From the IMG/VR virus record IMGVR_UViG_3300032665_000107, positions 1 to 35,362 of that record: a stretch of 35,362 bases of DNA; one strand, 5' to 3'. The notes under the pieces are model-generated. The model saw only the letters and a program-made list of their open reading frames with translations, searched no databases and was not told where the DNA came from. The translations under genes were made by a program, and so were the position numbers. Shown here one piece after another: positions 1-6,344 of this stretch. Source of the stretch: a virus. The first letter of the stretch is position 1, and every line of letters starts with the position of its first letter.

Positions 1-1
1 C

Positions 2-187
2 TTCTCTACACGCACCGTGCGTGGGCCAAATGGGCAACGACAGGTGCCTGTGGTTCGTTCTAAGCCGTTCAAATCGTGGGACTGGTGTCCGGTACCGGAG
101 CAACAACCACGGAGGGAGGGAGCGAGCCTCATGCTCCATAGAATCGAATGTATGTTCGTCAATGTATCGGTGTTACACAGTCGATAG
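2..187 (+). CDS. Possible 3' end of a gene entering from the left edge
   Basis: A reading frame is open from the left edge to a TAG at 185-187 and could be the last 61 codons of a gene whose start lies outside. The translation includes the plausible stretch KPFKSWDWCPVPEQQ but matches no family I know. An alternative is an 18-codon ORF starting at ATG 131 behind a strong GGAGGGAGGG (110-119). The stretch 188-363 appears non-coding apart from the promoter described separately. The edge and the lack of a recognisable domain make this a weak call. Confidence 0.25.
   Translation, partial: FSTRTVRGPNGQRQVPVVRSKPFKSWDWCPVPEQQPRREGASLMLHRIECMFVNVSVLHSR
9..23. repeat. 7-bp-arm inverted repeat
   Basis: CACGCAC and GTGCGTG flank a single C, giving an almost perfect 15-bp palindrome at the window edge. 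It could be a protein-binding site or a small hairpin. Nothing else in the sequence assigns a role. Confidence 0.3.
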
Positions 188-289
188 CTGACGGCGTGTC
201 AGCAAGCACTGTGACTGAGCTCGAGCTGTCGACGGTATGCATTGCTCGAGCATCTGACCTGATCACTAGACATTGTTTGTAGATATCTG

Positions 290-319
290 TTGACAGTTGC
301 TCAAGTTGTGGCGCATAGT
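290..319 (+). promoter_or_regulatory. Early rightward promoter
   Basis: A consensus -35 TTGACA (290-295) is separated by 18 bp from CATAGT (314-319), which fits a vegetative sigma factor. Transcription would start near 326 and leave a short leader carrying the AAAGGGGG ribosome site before ATG 364. All plus-strand genes from 364 to 2110 overlap or nearly abut and could be read from here. The TGTCATGAC motif of the three leaderless promoters is absent, so control may differ. Confidence 0.6.
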
Positions 320-363
320 GGTCGATCGAGTTGGGACACAACCCAACCGAAAGGGGGCAGACC

Positions 364-648
364 ATGAACCACATGACCGTTTCATCTCACCAGGAGATCC
401 GTGATCGACTGAATCGACGTTCAACCGTCGATGATGCGATGTCCATTCCGCCGGCTATCAGCTCTCCGATGCCGACACGACCAGAGATCATGCGAGCTCG
501 GCGAGCTAACCGTGATGCATTCGCCGGCATTCACAACGACGCATTACACGAATGTGCGACTGAGCATGGCGTGGCGCTGGTGGATTTCAAGCCAGCTCTG
601 ATCGTCGACAGCGCTGGATTCGGTGACGTTTGGGGTGATGCACGATGA
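364..648 (+). CDS. Small hypothetical early protein (94 aa)
   Basis: This is the first complete gene of the rightward early cluster. I chose ATG 364 over the upstream in-frame TTG at 331 because AAAGGGGG lies just before it at ribosome-site distance. The product is soluble and basic in its first half (REIMRARRANRD), with no membrane segment or recognisable motif. Its stop overlaps the next start as ATGA, so translation is probably coupled. I do not recognise the family. Confidence 0.6.
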   Translation: MNHMTVSSHQEIRDRLNRRSTVDDAMSIPPAISSPMPTRPEIMRARRANRDAFAGIHNDALHECATEHGVALVDFKPALIVDSAGFGDVWGDAR

Positions 649-842
649 GTGCTGAGACCGATCGGGTTGAGCGTGGGCAGCTCGTCCATGATGGTTGGGA
701 CGGCGCAAGCGTGAGCCGTTACGTGCTCCACATGCCCTGTGGTTGCCGATGGACTCGTGACGGGCGTGCGTTGCTGCGGCCATGCAAGACCACAGCCAAC
801 CCGGAGTGCGCCAGTTTCCAAGTGAACCGGAGCGAGGCATGA
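645..842 (+). CDS. Small Cys-containing protein (65 aa)
   Basis: The gene starts in an ATGA overlap with the preceding stop. The 65-residue product has Cys and His in a pattern that may bind one zinc ion: H-x-P-C-G-C in the middle and R-P-C further on. Tiny Cys-rich proteins of this sort are common in actinophage early regions and mostly have no known function. It ends in another ATGA overlap with the gene at 839, so it belongs to a tightly coupled string. Confidence 0.6.
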   Translation: MSAETDRVERGQLVHDGWDGASVSRYVLHMPCGCRWTRDGRALLRPCKTTANPECASFQVNRSEA

Positions 843-1063
843 CCAGCACCGGCAGAGATGCCGATTGGCCGATGACCGAGGAAACGGTCGCTATCTGCGA
901 ACAATGCGGTTTGGCCGTGAGCCCGTACAAGAGAGCTGACGGTTGGGTGTGGCGTCACCGGGTGACCCACATGTTCGCTTGCTACGACGAGCACGGTCAT
1001 CAGCTCCCCAACTGTCACGCTTGCGTCAACGGTACGACGAGAGTGCCTGGCTATGTCGACTGA
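839..1063 (+). CDS. Small zinc-finger-like protein (74 aa)
   Basis: The start is the ATG of the ATGA overlap at 839; an in-frame ATG at 782 would overlap the previous gene by 61 bases and is rejected. The sequence holds CEQCG near residue 20, HRVTH and FAC in the middle and NCHAC towards the end, which is enough ligands for one or two zinc sites. The pattern suggests a small treble-clef or ribbon fold. Function unknown; it may act as an adaptor or a regulator of host proteins. Confidence 0.6.
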   Translation: MTSTGRDADWPMTEETVAICEQCGLAVSPYKRADGWVWRHRVTHMFACYDEHGHQLPNCHACVNGTTRVPGYVD

Positions 1064-1073
1064 GGCGATCACC

Positions 1074-1283
1074 ATGTGCGATATCGGGCTGTCAGTTCAT
1101 CCCTTTGGCTTCAACAATCACGAAACAACCTGCTCGCGGCCAAAAGGTCACGTTGGCTACCACCGGTGTTTGTGTGGCTGACCACGAGCAAGCGACCATC
1201 GGTGCACCCTCGACGGTGACACGTGCTGGGTTTGCGGAGATTATTGGCCATGCGTCACCTACACAGACAGCCTCGGGATATGA
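1074..1283 (+). CDS. Cys-rich small protein interrupted by in-frame TGA (1179-1181)
   Basis: Starting at ATG 1074 (GAGG 8 nt upstream; ATG 1053 is also in frame), the frame encodes a Cys/His-rich protein including GHVGYHRCLCG. It then meets TGA at 1179-1181 and continues in the same frame for 33 more codons (CTLDGDTCWVCGDYW) to a TGA at 1281. Two observations suggest one original gene. The distal part contains no ATG, GTG or TTG in frame. Its terminal TGA overlaps the next start as ATGA, the coupling used throughout this cluster. The gene may be broken by a point mutation or sequencing error, or the UGA may be read through (UGA-C is a leaky context). Other genes here end normally in TGA, so general recoding is ruled out. 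Confidence 0.5.
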
Positions 1284-1441
1284 CTGAACCTAGCTCTGAG
1301 CCTGATTTCGGTTCTGACGAGCATATTTCAGCCATTCAGGCGGCTGAGTCAGGTTGCGAGTTTTGCGGACAGGATCACTTGACCAAGAAATGCCCTCACA
1401 ACCCGGATAGCCACATTAGAAAGATGACAAATAGTAGTTGA
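1280..1441 (+). CDS. Zinc-knuckle-like small protein (53 aa)
   Basis: ATG 1280 overlaps the preceding TGA. The 53-residue product is acidic at its N-terminus and carries C-E-F-C-G-Q-D-H-L-T-K-K-C near its centre. This is a CxxC-x3-H-x4-C array resembling a zinc knuckle, a fold that binds single-stranded nucleic acid or proteins. It is followed by the stem-loop at 1446, which separates it from the next gene. No family recognised beyond the metal site. Confidence 0.6.
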   Translation: MTEPSSEPDFGSDEHISAIQAAESGCEFCGQDHLTKKCPHNPDSHIRKMTNSS

Positions 1442-1445
1442 TCTT

Positions 1446-1478
1446 CCCTAACGCTTTTCTCCTCGTTGAGCGTTGGGG
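1446..1478 (+). terminator. Stem-loop between early genes
   Basis: Arms 1446-1455 and 1469-1478 pair over 10 bp with one G-U wobble around a 13-nt loop. There is no U-run after it, so it could be a weak actinobacterial-type terminator, an attenuator or an RNA-processing site ahead of the LAFTG gene. Confidence 0.4.
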
Positions 1479-1502
1479 TGGATTCACTAGAAAGGGGCAC
1501 GT

Positions 1503-1727
1503 ATGACCTGCATCCAGCCATCGACATTCCATGAGCCATCCTGTATCCAGATTCCCACGATAGGCCCCCACGCTTCGATCTCAGGGCCTCAAATCGTTCA
1601 TGTGGTGTCCAGTAGCCCGATATCGCATCTGGCGTTTACAGGGGTGGATATCGAGACGCTGTTCGGTGCGGGGCTGCTAGCCGTGGTTGTTGGACTGCTC
1701 GCGATGATTCGCAGGCGGCATGGCTAA
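1503..1727 (+). CDS. Miniprotein with LAFTG sortase-type C-terminal signal
   Basis: ATG 1503 follows AAAGGGG at good distance. The 74-residue protein ends in LAFTG (residues 43-47), a hydrophobic segment (about 52-69) and the positive tail RRRHG. LPxTG-type signals have exactly this order, and LAxTG is the form used by actinobacterial class E sortases. No classical N-terminal signal peptide is visible; the first 42 residues are polar with two Cys. If the signal works, the short N-terminal part would be displayed on or anchored to the host envelope, where it could affect adsorption or superinfection. Otherwise it is a single-span membrane protein. The stop overlaps the HTH gene by 8 nt. Confidence 0.65.
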   Translation: MTCIQPSTFHEPSCIQIPTIGPHASISGPQIVHVVSSSPISHLAFTGVDIETLFGAGLLAVVVGLLAMIRRRHG

Positions 1728-1911
1728 GACGGTCCGTATCGCTGACCTGACCGGCACGGCAGAGCTGGCCAGGCGGCTGTGTGTGCAGCGGTCGACGATC
1801 TCACAGTGGCGGGCTCGAGATATCGGGTTCCCTGATCCCATAGCCTTCATCGGAGGTTCGGCGGTATGGGACTGGCGGGATGTCCAGAGATGGGCGGATA
1901 GGCGTGGATAG
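1720..1911 (+). CDS. AlpA/excisionase-like helix-turn-helix protein
   Basis: The 63-residue product contains the winged-HTH pattern of small MerR/AlpA/excisionase-type proteins: a helix pair (TAELARRLCVQRSTISQW), then FPDPIAFIGGSAVWDW, ending in VQRWADRRG. Proteins of this size bind DNA as excisionases or as transcriptional regulators. No integrase is visible to pair with, so a regulatory role is just as possible. It starts inside the end of the LAFTG gene, and its stop overlaps the next start region. Confidence 0.75.
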   Translation: MAKTVRIADLTGTAELARRLCVQRSTISQWRARDIGFPDPIAFIGGSAVWDWRDVQRWADRRG

Positions 1912-2110
1912 GTTCGATTCAGCCGAGGATTTTGCCGAGTGGTACGCCTACCAGTCACACACGACCGTTGACACGCTGGCCTGGTGGGGACGATTTCCCG
2001 AATCGTGCGATTGTGGCGAGCCTGATTGCACCGGATGGGCCATGGGCTATCAACATGAGGATGCCCTGGCCGATGACGTCCAGCGAACCCGAGTCCTAAC
2101 AGGTATGTGA
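1904..2110 (+). CDS. Small acidic Cys-containing protein
   Basis: I place the start at GTG 1904, giving an 8-nt overlap with the previous stop. ATG 1880 is the alternative and would add eight residues. The product has an aromatic acidic N-terminus (EDFAEWYAYQS) and a compact C-D-C-G-E-P-D-C-T-G-W motif that probably binds zinc. Similar CxCGxxxCxGW modules occur in phage small proteins of unknown role. It is the last rightward early gene before the hairpin at 2287. Confidence 0.55.
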   Translation: MDRFDSAEDFAEWYAYQSHTTVDTLAWWGRFPESCDCGEPDCTGWAMGYQHEDALADDVQRTRVLTGM

Positions 2111-2115
2111 TCCCG

Positions 2116-2247
2116 CTACTTGAGGACGATTTCGTAACACTGGGTGCCCAGGTGGTGTGCCGCCCATCGGATGTCACGGTTGAACAGTCCGTGGAAGAGG
2201 ATCTTGGCCGGGTTGATGCAGGTGATCACGTCGTAGATGTGGTGCAT
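2116..2247 (-). CDS. Hypothetical 43-aa protein
   Basis: A short leftward ORF runs from ATG 2247, with AGGAGAT just upstream, to TAG at 2116. Nearly every third codon position is G or C, as expected for a real gene here; the overlapping rightward frame lacks this bias and crosses the strong hairpin. The product (HHIYDVITCINPAKIL at the start) has no recognised domain. It lies downstream of the late-strand hairpin, so it depends on read-through or on a local promoter I cannot see. It is antisense to the end of the early cluster. Confidence 0.5.
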   Translation of the reverse strand: MHHIYDVITCINPAKILFHGLFNRDIRWAAHHLGTQCYEIVLK

Positions 2248-2286
2248 GGATCTCCTAGTCTGAACAGGTCGTTCACCCTGACGCGA

Positions 2287-2336
2287 AAGAACCCCCGGCC
2301 GGGGCTAGAGGGGCCTAGGTGGAGCCGGGGGTTCTT
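2287..2336. terminator. Strong bidirectional hairpin terminator
   Basis: Arms 2287-2299 and 2324-2336 are perfect 13-bp complements (AAGAACCCCCGGC and its reverse complement) with a 24-nt loop that can itself fold. The AA/TT ends give short T tracts in both directions. It would stop rightward early transcripts leaving 2110. It would also stop leftward late transcripts after they cross the repressor cassette. Confidence 0.75.
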
Positions 2337-2377
2337 CGCTGCCCCTGCTTCCGAGGCACCCGACTAGCTAACCATGA

Positions 2378-2407
2378 TTGTCATGACTGTGTCAACCTGC
2401 ATATACT
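2378..2407 (+). promoter_or_regulatory. Leaderless promoter with operator-like 17-mer
   Basis: TTGTCA (2378-2383), an 18-bp spacer and TATACT (2402-2407) end 6 nt before ATG 2414, so the transcript should start at the start codon. No Shine-Dalgarno sequence precedes that ATG. TGTCATGACTGTGTCAA occupies 2379-2395 and recurs exactly at 14869-14885. The reverse strand of the 17-mer offers TTGACA (2395-2390) for a weaker divergent leftward promoter. This is the obvious place for autoregulation by the XRE protein encoded at 2548. Confidence 0.65.
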
Positions 2408-2413
2408 GGGAAT

Positions 2414-2551
2414 ATGAATGATCATCCCATCGGTGAGCTGATCAACAACCTTCGCGAGATGGGCAAGCACGAGATGGCAGAGTGGTTGAGCAAGGACACC
2501 ATCTCACGGGCCGGATTCGATCCTGACGACTTTTGTGAAGATCCAGAATGA
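2414..2551 (+). CDS. 45-aa protein of the repressor cassette
   Basis: The gene begins 6 nt after the -10 box and is probably translated from a leaderless message. Its 45 residues are acidic and likely helical (GELINNLREMGKHEMAEWL), with no recognised motif. The stop overlaps the XRE gene's start as ATGA, so the two are made together. A small partner, anti-repressor or co-regulator of the XRE protein is a reasonable guess, but nothing in the sequence proves it. Confidence 0.6.
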   Translation: MNDHPIGELINNLREMGKHEMAEWLSKDTISRAGFDPDDFCEDPE

Positions 2552-2826
2552 ACAGGACTTCGGTGAGTCTTCTGCTGGACGCATCGGGCAAACCTGACTG
2601 GCAGGTGGCCATGGCTTGTGACATTCACCCATCGGTGATCTCGAGGTATCGGTCGGGTGAGCGGACGCCACACCGTAGACACGCAGAAAAGTTGGCCGGA
2701 TTTTTCGATTGCACCACCGATATGGTGCTCGGGCCACCCGAAGACTTGCCCTACTCGTCGATCGTGCGGGTGGTGGAGATTGCCGGGCCGCTGAGTCTGG
2801 ATCCTGATGACGAGTGGATCGACTAG
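2548..2826 (+). CDS. XRE/Cro-CI family repressor-like protein
   Basis: The 92-residue protein has a Cro/CI-type helix-turn-helix at about residues 18-45: WQVAMACDIHPSVISRYRSG, then RTPHRRHAEKLAGFF. This is the pattern of phage immunity repressors and Cro-like regulators. The acidic C-terminal half is too short for a typical cleavable CI domain, so the protein is probably controlled by synthesis rather than self-cleavage. It sits in a leaderless cassette behind the 17-mer at 2379 and is the best candidate to bind TGTCATGAC. Its last 4 nt overlap the last leftward gene, so late transcription would run antisense through it. Confidence 0.75.
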   Translation: MNRTSVSLLLDASGKPDWQVAMACDIHPSVISRYRSGERTPHRRHAEKLAGFFDCTTDMVLGPPEDLPYSSIVRVVEIAGPLSLDPDDEWID

Positions 2827-3011
2827 GAGCGCTTGCCGCCCTTCTTCCACTTCCGGGCGTTCTTGGCGAACTGGGCTTTCTTCTTCATCGCCTTCGAAGC
2901 ATGGGGATTGTTCAGGACCCGTGAGGCGTGCGCTTGAGTCGACTCACCAGGTTTGGCGGCAGCGGTGAAGCTGCCCCGCTTCGACTCTTTGATGTGGATG
3001 CCTGAGGCCAT
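2823..3011 (-). CDS. Small basic phage protein (62 aa)
   Basis: The start ATG 3011 shares its A with the previous TGA. The product opens with IHIKESKRGSFTAAAK and ends in a Lys/Arg-rich helix (AQFAKNARKWKKGGKRS). Proteins with this KES-R-G...AQFAKNA pattern are widespread next to phage structural genes, but their function is not established. The strong positive charge suggests binding to DNA or another polyanion. It is the last gene of the leftward operon and converges with the XRE gene. Confidence 0.7.
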   Translation of the reverse strand: MASGIHIKESKRGSFTAAAKPGESTQAHASRVLNNPHASKAMKKKAQFAKNARKWKKGGKRS

Positions 3012-3712
3012 CAGGTCAGATAGGCGTAGAACTCGATCACGCCAGGCGTGATGGTGGTGGCGGTCGTCGGGAACGTCTGAACCACAGTGAGCCCGGTATT
3101 CGAGATGCCCGACAGGATCGGGGGAATGGTCTGACCAGCGGCAGTGAGCGAAGCTACGCCGGACAGGGTCGGAGCAGTCGCTGTGAACGCCCACATCAGG
3201 CCGATGTAGTAGATGCCCGACGTCGGAACGGTGTAGGTGGTCGCCGTACCGGCAGCGGTGGTAGCCACTGCGTAGGTGGCTACTGTCGAAGCGGTGATGG
3301 TGGCGGTCAGGGCATCGGCCGAAGAGGCAACAAGGACAGGGCCGGTGGCCACCCCGGTGTAGAGCGCCATCCATTGGTGGGTCATGGTGGTGGAGCCGGT
3401 AGAGCCGGGGAGGATGTTGAAGTTGGAGATCACCATCCCTTCGGTCAGAAACACCGCAACCATCTGCAGCGTGCCCGAACCTGACAGGGCCAGAGTGGCC
3501 GAGGTGACCGCTTGGCGGGGGACGGTGACCCCGACCGAGTTGGTCGGGCCCAGCAGCCCTACCGGTGTCGAACCGCCGGCCGCGGCATTGGCCAGTGCCG
3601 CCAGGCACTCGCCTTCGCTCAGTGACAACTGGGTGACGCCCAGGTTGTTCAGCCAGGCACGGTAGATGTCGCCCTTGTCGTAGCTCAGGACGGATGCGGG
3701 GTAGGTGGGCAT
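3011..3712 (-). CDS. Probable tail appendage protein
   Basis: AAGGAGAC precedes ATG 3712. The 233-residue protein is rich in Ser, Thr, Ala and Gly with regular beta-strand patterning and no Cys-rich or catalytic motif, typical of phage appendage or base-of-fibre jelly-roll proteins. The N-terminal part (SYDKGDIYRAWLNNLGV) is the least repetitive. It lies at the end of a string of similar proteins, so a role on the virion surface or in receptor contact is likely. I cannot name a family. Confidence 0.55.
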   Translation of the reverse strand: MPTYPASVLSYDKGDIYRAWLNNLGVTQLSLSEGECLAALANAAAGGSTPVGLLGPTNSVGVTVPRQAVTSATLALSGSGTLQMVAVFLTEGMVISNFNILPGSTGSTTMTHQWMALYTGVATGPVLVASSADALTATITASTVATYAVATTAAGTATTYTVPTSGIYYIGLMWAFTATAPTLSGVASLTAAGQTIPPILSGISNTGLTVVQTFPTTATTITPGVIEFYAYLT

Positions 3713-3720
3713 GAGTCTCC

Positions 3721-3954
3721 TTACACAGGCGTCGGTGGTGCCACAGTAGGCGGCTGAGGAAGCGTGGGCGTGGATGGAGTGGCGACAATCGAGGTCCAGG
3801 GATGGAGTAGGACGCCGAACACCCCCAAGATGGCCGAGGCGGTCGGATCGAGGTGTATACCTGACAGGGCCTGGGTCAGGACTCCGAAGACCACAGCGGC
3901 ATCGGCCATCCCATGCTGGAGAAACGTCTTGAGTTGCGCGGTCGTGATGTTCAT
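3721..3954 (-). CDS. Small membrane protein, holin candidate
   Basis: GGAGGA precedes ATG 3954. After a short amphipathic start (TTAQLKTFLQHGM), two hydrophobic segments, AAVVFGVLTQALSGI and TASAILGVFGVLL, are followed by a Pro/Thr-rich tail. The size, topology and pairing with another small membrane protein are those of phage holins. It overlaps the gene at 3951 as ATGA. The muralytic genes of the window are 6-12 kb away, so lysis is the favoured but unproven function. Confidence 0.5.
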   Translation of the reverse strand: MNITTAQLKTFLQHGMADAAVVFGVLTQALSGIHLDPTASAILGVFGVLLHPWTSIVATPSTPTLPQPPTVAPPTPV

Positions 3955-4148
3955 GGGTCCTCCGCTGGTTGGGTCTTTTGGTACTTTACCTCAGCCGTCA
4001 GTTCGGTGTTCTTGTCCATCACGGTCTGGAGTTGATTGTTGACCAGGACGTGAACCTCTTTGACCTTCCCGTTGAGCTTGGCTGCCCATATGGTCCCGAC
4101 AGCGGAGATCAGAACGAGGAGGATCGCAGTGAGGGCATTCAAGATCAC
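3951..4148 (-). CDS. Membrane-anchored coiled-coil protein, lysis-associated candidate
   Basis: The start is GTG 4148, overlapping the previous stop as GTGA. The 65-residue protein has one N-terminal transmembrane helix (ALTAILLVLISAVGTIW) and then a charged helix, VKEVHVLVNNQLQTVMDKN. The VHVLVN motif after a membrane anchor recurs in small phage membrane proteins found in lysis regions. It might be a holin partner or a spanin-like protein. It is coupled to the holin candidate downstream. Confidence 0.55.
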   Translation of the reverse strand: MILNALTAILLVLISAVGTIWAAKLNGKVKEVHVLVNNQLQTVMDKNTELTAEVKYQKTQPAEDP

Positions 4149-4786
4149 AACACAAGAAACATACTGGAAGTGTCTGAGACAGCACCGGAGGGCTCGAGAG
4201 CCAGGGCAAGCAGTCCCGCTCTGGCCGCGGTAGTCCAGTTGGCCGTGGGAGTGATGCCGATCTCCGTCGTGCCTGGGATGAGAGACCCACCGAAACAACG
4301 ACTGGCGGTGGTGGCGATGTTGGTCAACACCGTAGAAGTCCACGCCTTGACCACACCTGATGTCGTGGCCAACGGAACCCCGCACAGGATGATCGACCCG
4401 GAGTTGGATGTCGAGAAGGAATTAGAGGCCAGAGTGCTGATCGAACCGGTGGTGTTGGTGGCCACGATGGTGTCGACAGTGGTGGAGCAACCGGACAGCT
4501 CCCAATAGCAGATGCCGGTGATCGTCCCCCCAGTCCCTGCTGTAGGAGCGATGGATGTCTCCCCGCCCGCCGCCACCTTGTACATGACGAAACCACCATC
4601 AACACCGGCGACGCCGAAGGTGCATGAGGTTCCGTTGACCGTGTAGCCGGTCGCAGATGGGGCCAGGACCGACGTTAGCTGGCTCAGAAACGCCACGAGG
4701 ACATTGCCCGCAGTAGCAGAAGGGATCGTGAGTGAACTGGCGCTACCGGATGCCGTCTGTCCTGAGTTGACGATAGCGATGGCCAT
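4145..4786 (-). CDS. Virion-surface-like beta-rich protein (213 aa)
   Basis: The product begins MAIAIVNSGQTASG and is dominated by Ser, Thr, Gly and Ala in alternating hydrophobic and polar strands, like a phage appendage sandwich domain. ATG 4786 directly follows the TAA of the upstream fibre gene. Four or more Cys residues are scattered without a metal pattern. Placement in the fibre cluster suggests a decoration or receptor-contact role. No specific family recognised. Confidence 0.5.
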   Translation of the reverse strand: MAIAIVNSGQTASGSASSLTIPSATAGNVLVAFLSQLTSVLAPSATGYTVNGTSCTFGVAGVDGGFVMYKVAAGGETSIAPTAGTGGTITGICYWELSGCSTTVDTIVATNTTGSISTLASNSFSTSNSGSIILCGVPLATTSGVVKAWTSTVLTNIATTASRCFGGSLIPGTTEIGITPTANWTTAARAGLLALALEPSGAVSDTSSMFLVL

Positions 4787-5719
4787 TTAGCTGACAGCCA
4801 CGCACGACCATGCAGTGCCCAGGTTGTTGATGAACCCGACGAAGAGAGGGGCCAGAGAGTTGCCTCTGGACGTGCCGGGGACAGAGACGAACTCAGAGTT
4901 GTTGGTGTTCACCCAGGTCAGGGTCTCGGCGGTGTTGGCAAAGTCATAGACCCGAACGATCAAGCGCTGACCGTCGATCCCGCTTGCGGGCAGGGTGATC
5001 TGGAGTGCGGCCGACGAGCCGTTGACGATCGTTGCATTGATGGTGCTCATCGGCACCCAGGCCGACCCGTTGTACTGGTACTGCACGCCGCTGCCGTTGG
5101 GCACGGTGACCGTGTTGGGCGGTCCCGTCACCACTGCTGTGGTCGAGGTGGCAACCGCACCCGCCTGATTGATGCACAAATCGCCTGCGTTGGGAGAAAG
5201 GCTCGGCAGCGTCGTTCCGCTCGGTACCCCGTTGGAGAAGTAGATCCGACAGTATGGTTGGGTCGCCCCCGTGTTGCCGAACAGAGCTGACGGAATGGTG
5301 GTGCCGTCCACCCCGGCCTGGTTCGACACTCCCGGGGCGATCCCGGTCGCCGCAGTTATCTTGTCACCACTGACCAACAGACCCCCGGCGTTGAACACCT
5401 GAGCGATGGGAATACCAGCCGCGTCCGACACGCCCAGGAGAGAACGGATCACACCGACATTGGCACTCTGGGCCACTTCCAACACTTGCAGTCCAGGCTT
5501 GTTGGGATTGTGTGGGGCGTGGACGACCATCCCGTTGACTGTCGGGCGGGGTGTGCGGGAGGTCCACGGTTGGGTCGGATAAGGGCCTTGGATGAACCCC
5601 AACTGGCCGGGAACGACCTGTGACTGCTGTATACCGGCAGGCTGGGGTCTGACGACCTCTCCGTTCAAACCGAGGGGAACGTTGCCACCCCGGCCCCGGA
5701 GCAGGCCCCGATTGCCCAC
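4787..5719 (-). CDS. Tail-fibre-like protein (310 aa)
   Basis: I start at GTG 5719, which shares a G with the upstream TAG; longer in-frame extensions only shadow the gene at 5719-6336. The N-terminal third is Gly/Pro/Gln-rich and extended. The last ~90 residues (LQITLPASGIDGQRLIVRVYDF onwards, with NSLAPLFVGFINNLGTAW) look like the C-terminal trimeric tip domain of phage fibres. The arrangement of linker then compact C-terminal domain suits a receptor-binding fibre. Confidence 0.6.
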   Translation of the reverse strand: MGNRGLLRGRGGNVPLGLNGEVVRPQPAGIQQSQVVPGQLGFIQGPYPTQPWTSRTPRPTVNGMVVHAPHNPNKPGLQVLEVAQSANVGVIRSLLGVSDAAGIPIAQVFNAGGLLVSGDKITAATGIAPGVSNQAGVDGTTIPSALFGNTGATQPYCRIYFSNGVPSGTTLPSLSPNAGDLCINQAGAVATSTTAVVTGPPNTVTVPNGSGVQYQYNGSAWVPMSTINATIVNGSSAALQITLPASGIDGQRLIVRVYDFANTAETLTWVNTNNSEFVSVPGTSRGNSLAPLFVGFINNLGTAWSCVAVS

Positions 5720-6336
5720 TAGAAATACCCGCCGATGCCCACCACATTGATGAGCTGACTGGCAACGAACGAGGAGGCGTTCAGCGACCAGCCTGGGGGG
5801 ATCTCCACCAAGTCGAAGGGGATCGAGTAGGCGTAGGGGGCGACGGTGGTCGACGGAGCACCGGGCGAGACCACAGCCAGGGTGTAGAAGGCGTGGTAGG
5901 TGGTTCCGTCGTAGAGGTAGAGTTGCACCATCCCGGCAACAACCGTGCCGGTGCCGAAGAAGTCCACCTCGTCGACCTTGATCCCGTTGCAGACGAAGCT
6001 CAACGTCGTTGCCGAGAGCGCGGCAGTGATTCCCGCCGAGATCACCAGGGTCGTCCCGCTGATGGCGAGCACCGTGGTCCCAGGAGCGATGCCTGCGCCC
6101 ACCACCTGCCAACCGACCGCAGGAGCCGGATTGGGTTGCAGAGAAGTGAAGGCCGCGCTTGCCGTGAGGATCTGGCTGCCCACGGTCGCCTGGGTGAAGG
6201 TCTGTGCTGGGGTGACCGGGGCTGCTGACAGCACGACCACCGAGTGGGTCGGAGCCGTATAGCTGGAATCGGCGGTAGCGGAGAGGACATTGCTTCCAAC
6301 CGCCGGTGCTGTCGTGAAGTTTGGACTGGTGGCCAT
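5719..6336 (-). CDS. Tail-appendage protein (205 aa)
   Basis: AAGGAGCC precedes ATG 6336. The protein is Ala/Thr/Val-rich at the N-terminus. It then has a more conserved-looking segment, KVDEVDFFGTGTVVAGMVQL, followed by LYDGTTYHAFYTL and VEIPPGWSLNASSF. Similar sandwich domains occur in phage structural proteins near tail fibres. It is followed immediately by the 310-aa fibre-like gene. The exact position in the virion is unknown. Confidence 0.55.
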   Translation of the reverse strand: MATSPNFTTAPAVGSNVLSATADSSYTAPTHSVVVLSAAPVTPAQTFTQATVGSQILTASAAFTSLQPNPAPAVGWQVVGAGIAPGTTVLAISGTTLVISAGITAALSATTLSFVCNGIKVDEVDFFGTGTVVAGMVQLYLYDGTTYHAFYTLAVVSPGAPSTTVAPYAYSIPFDLVEIPPGWSLNASSFVASQLINVVGIGGYF

Positions 6337-6344
6337 GAGGCTCC

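Noticed and set aside
159-374. Leftward 71-aa frame opposite the early promoter
   Set aside because: No ribosome site, mixed composition, and it covers the rightward promoter; treated as chance.
2107-2367. Rightward frame after the early cluster
   Set aside because: It runs straight through a perfect 13-bp terminator hairpin and has poor codon bias; the leftward 43-aa frame is better supported.
2823-3788. 321-aa leftward frame
   Set aside because: Only its last 62 residues, after ATG 3011, form a plausible protein; the rest shadows the 233-aa gene.
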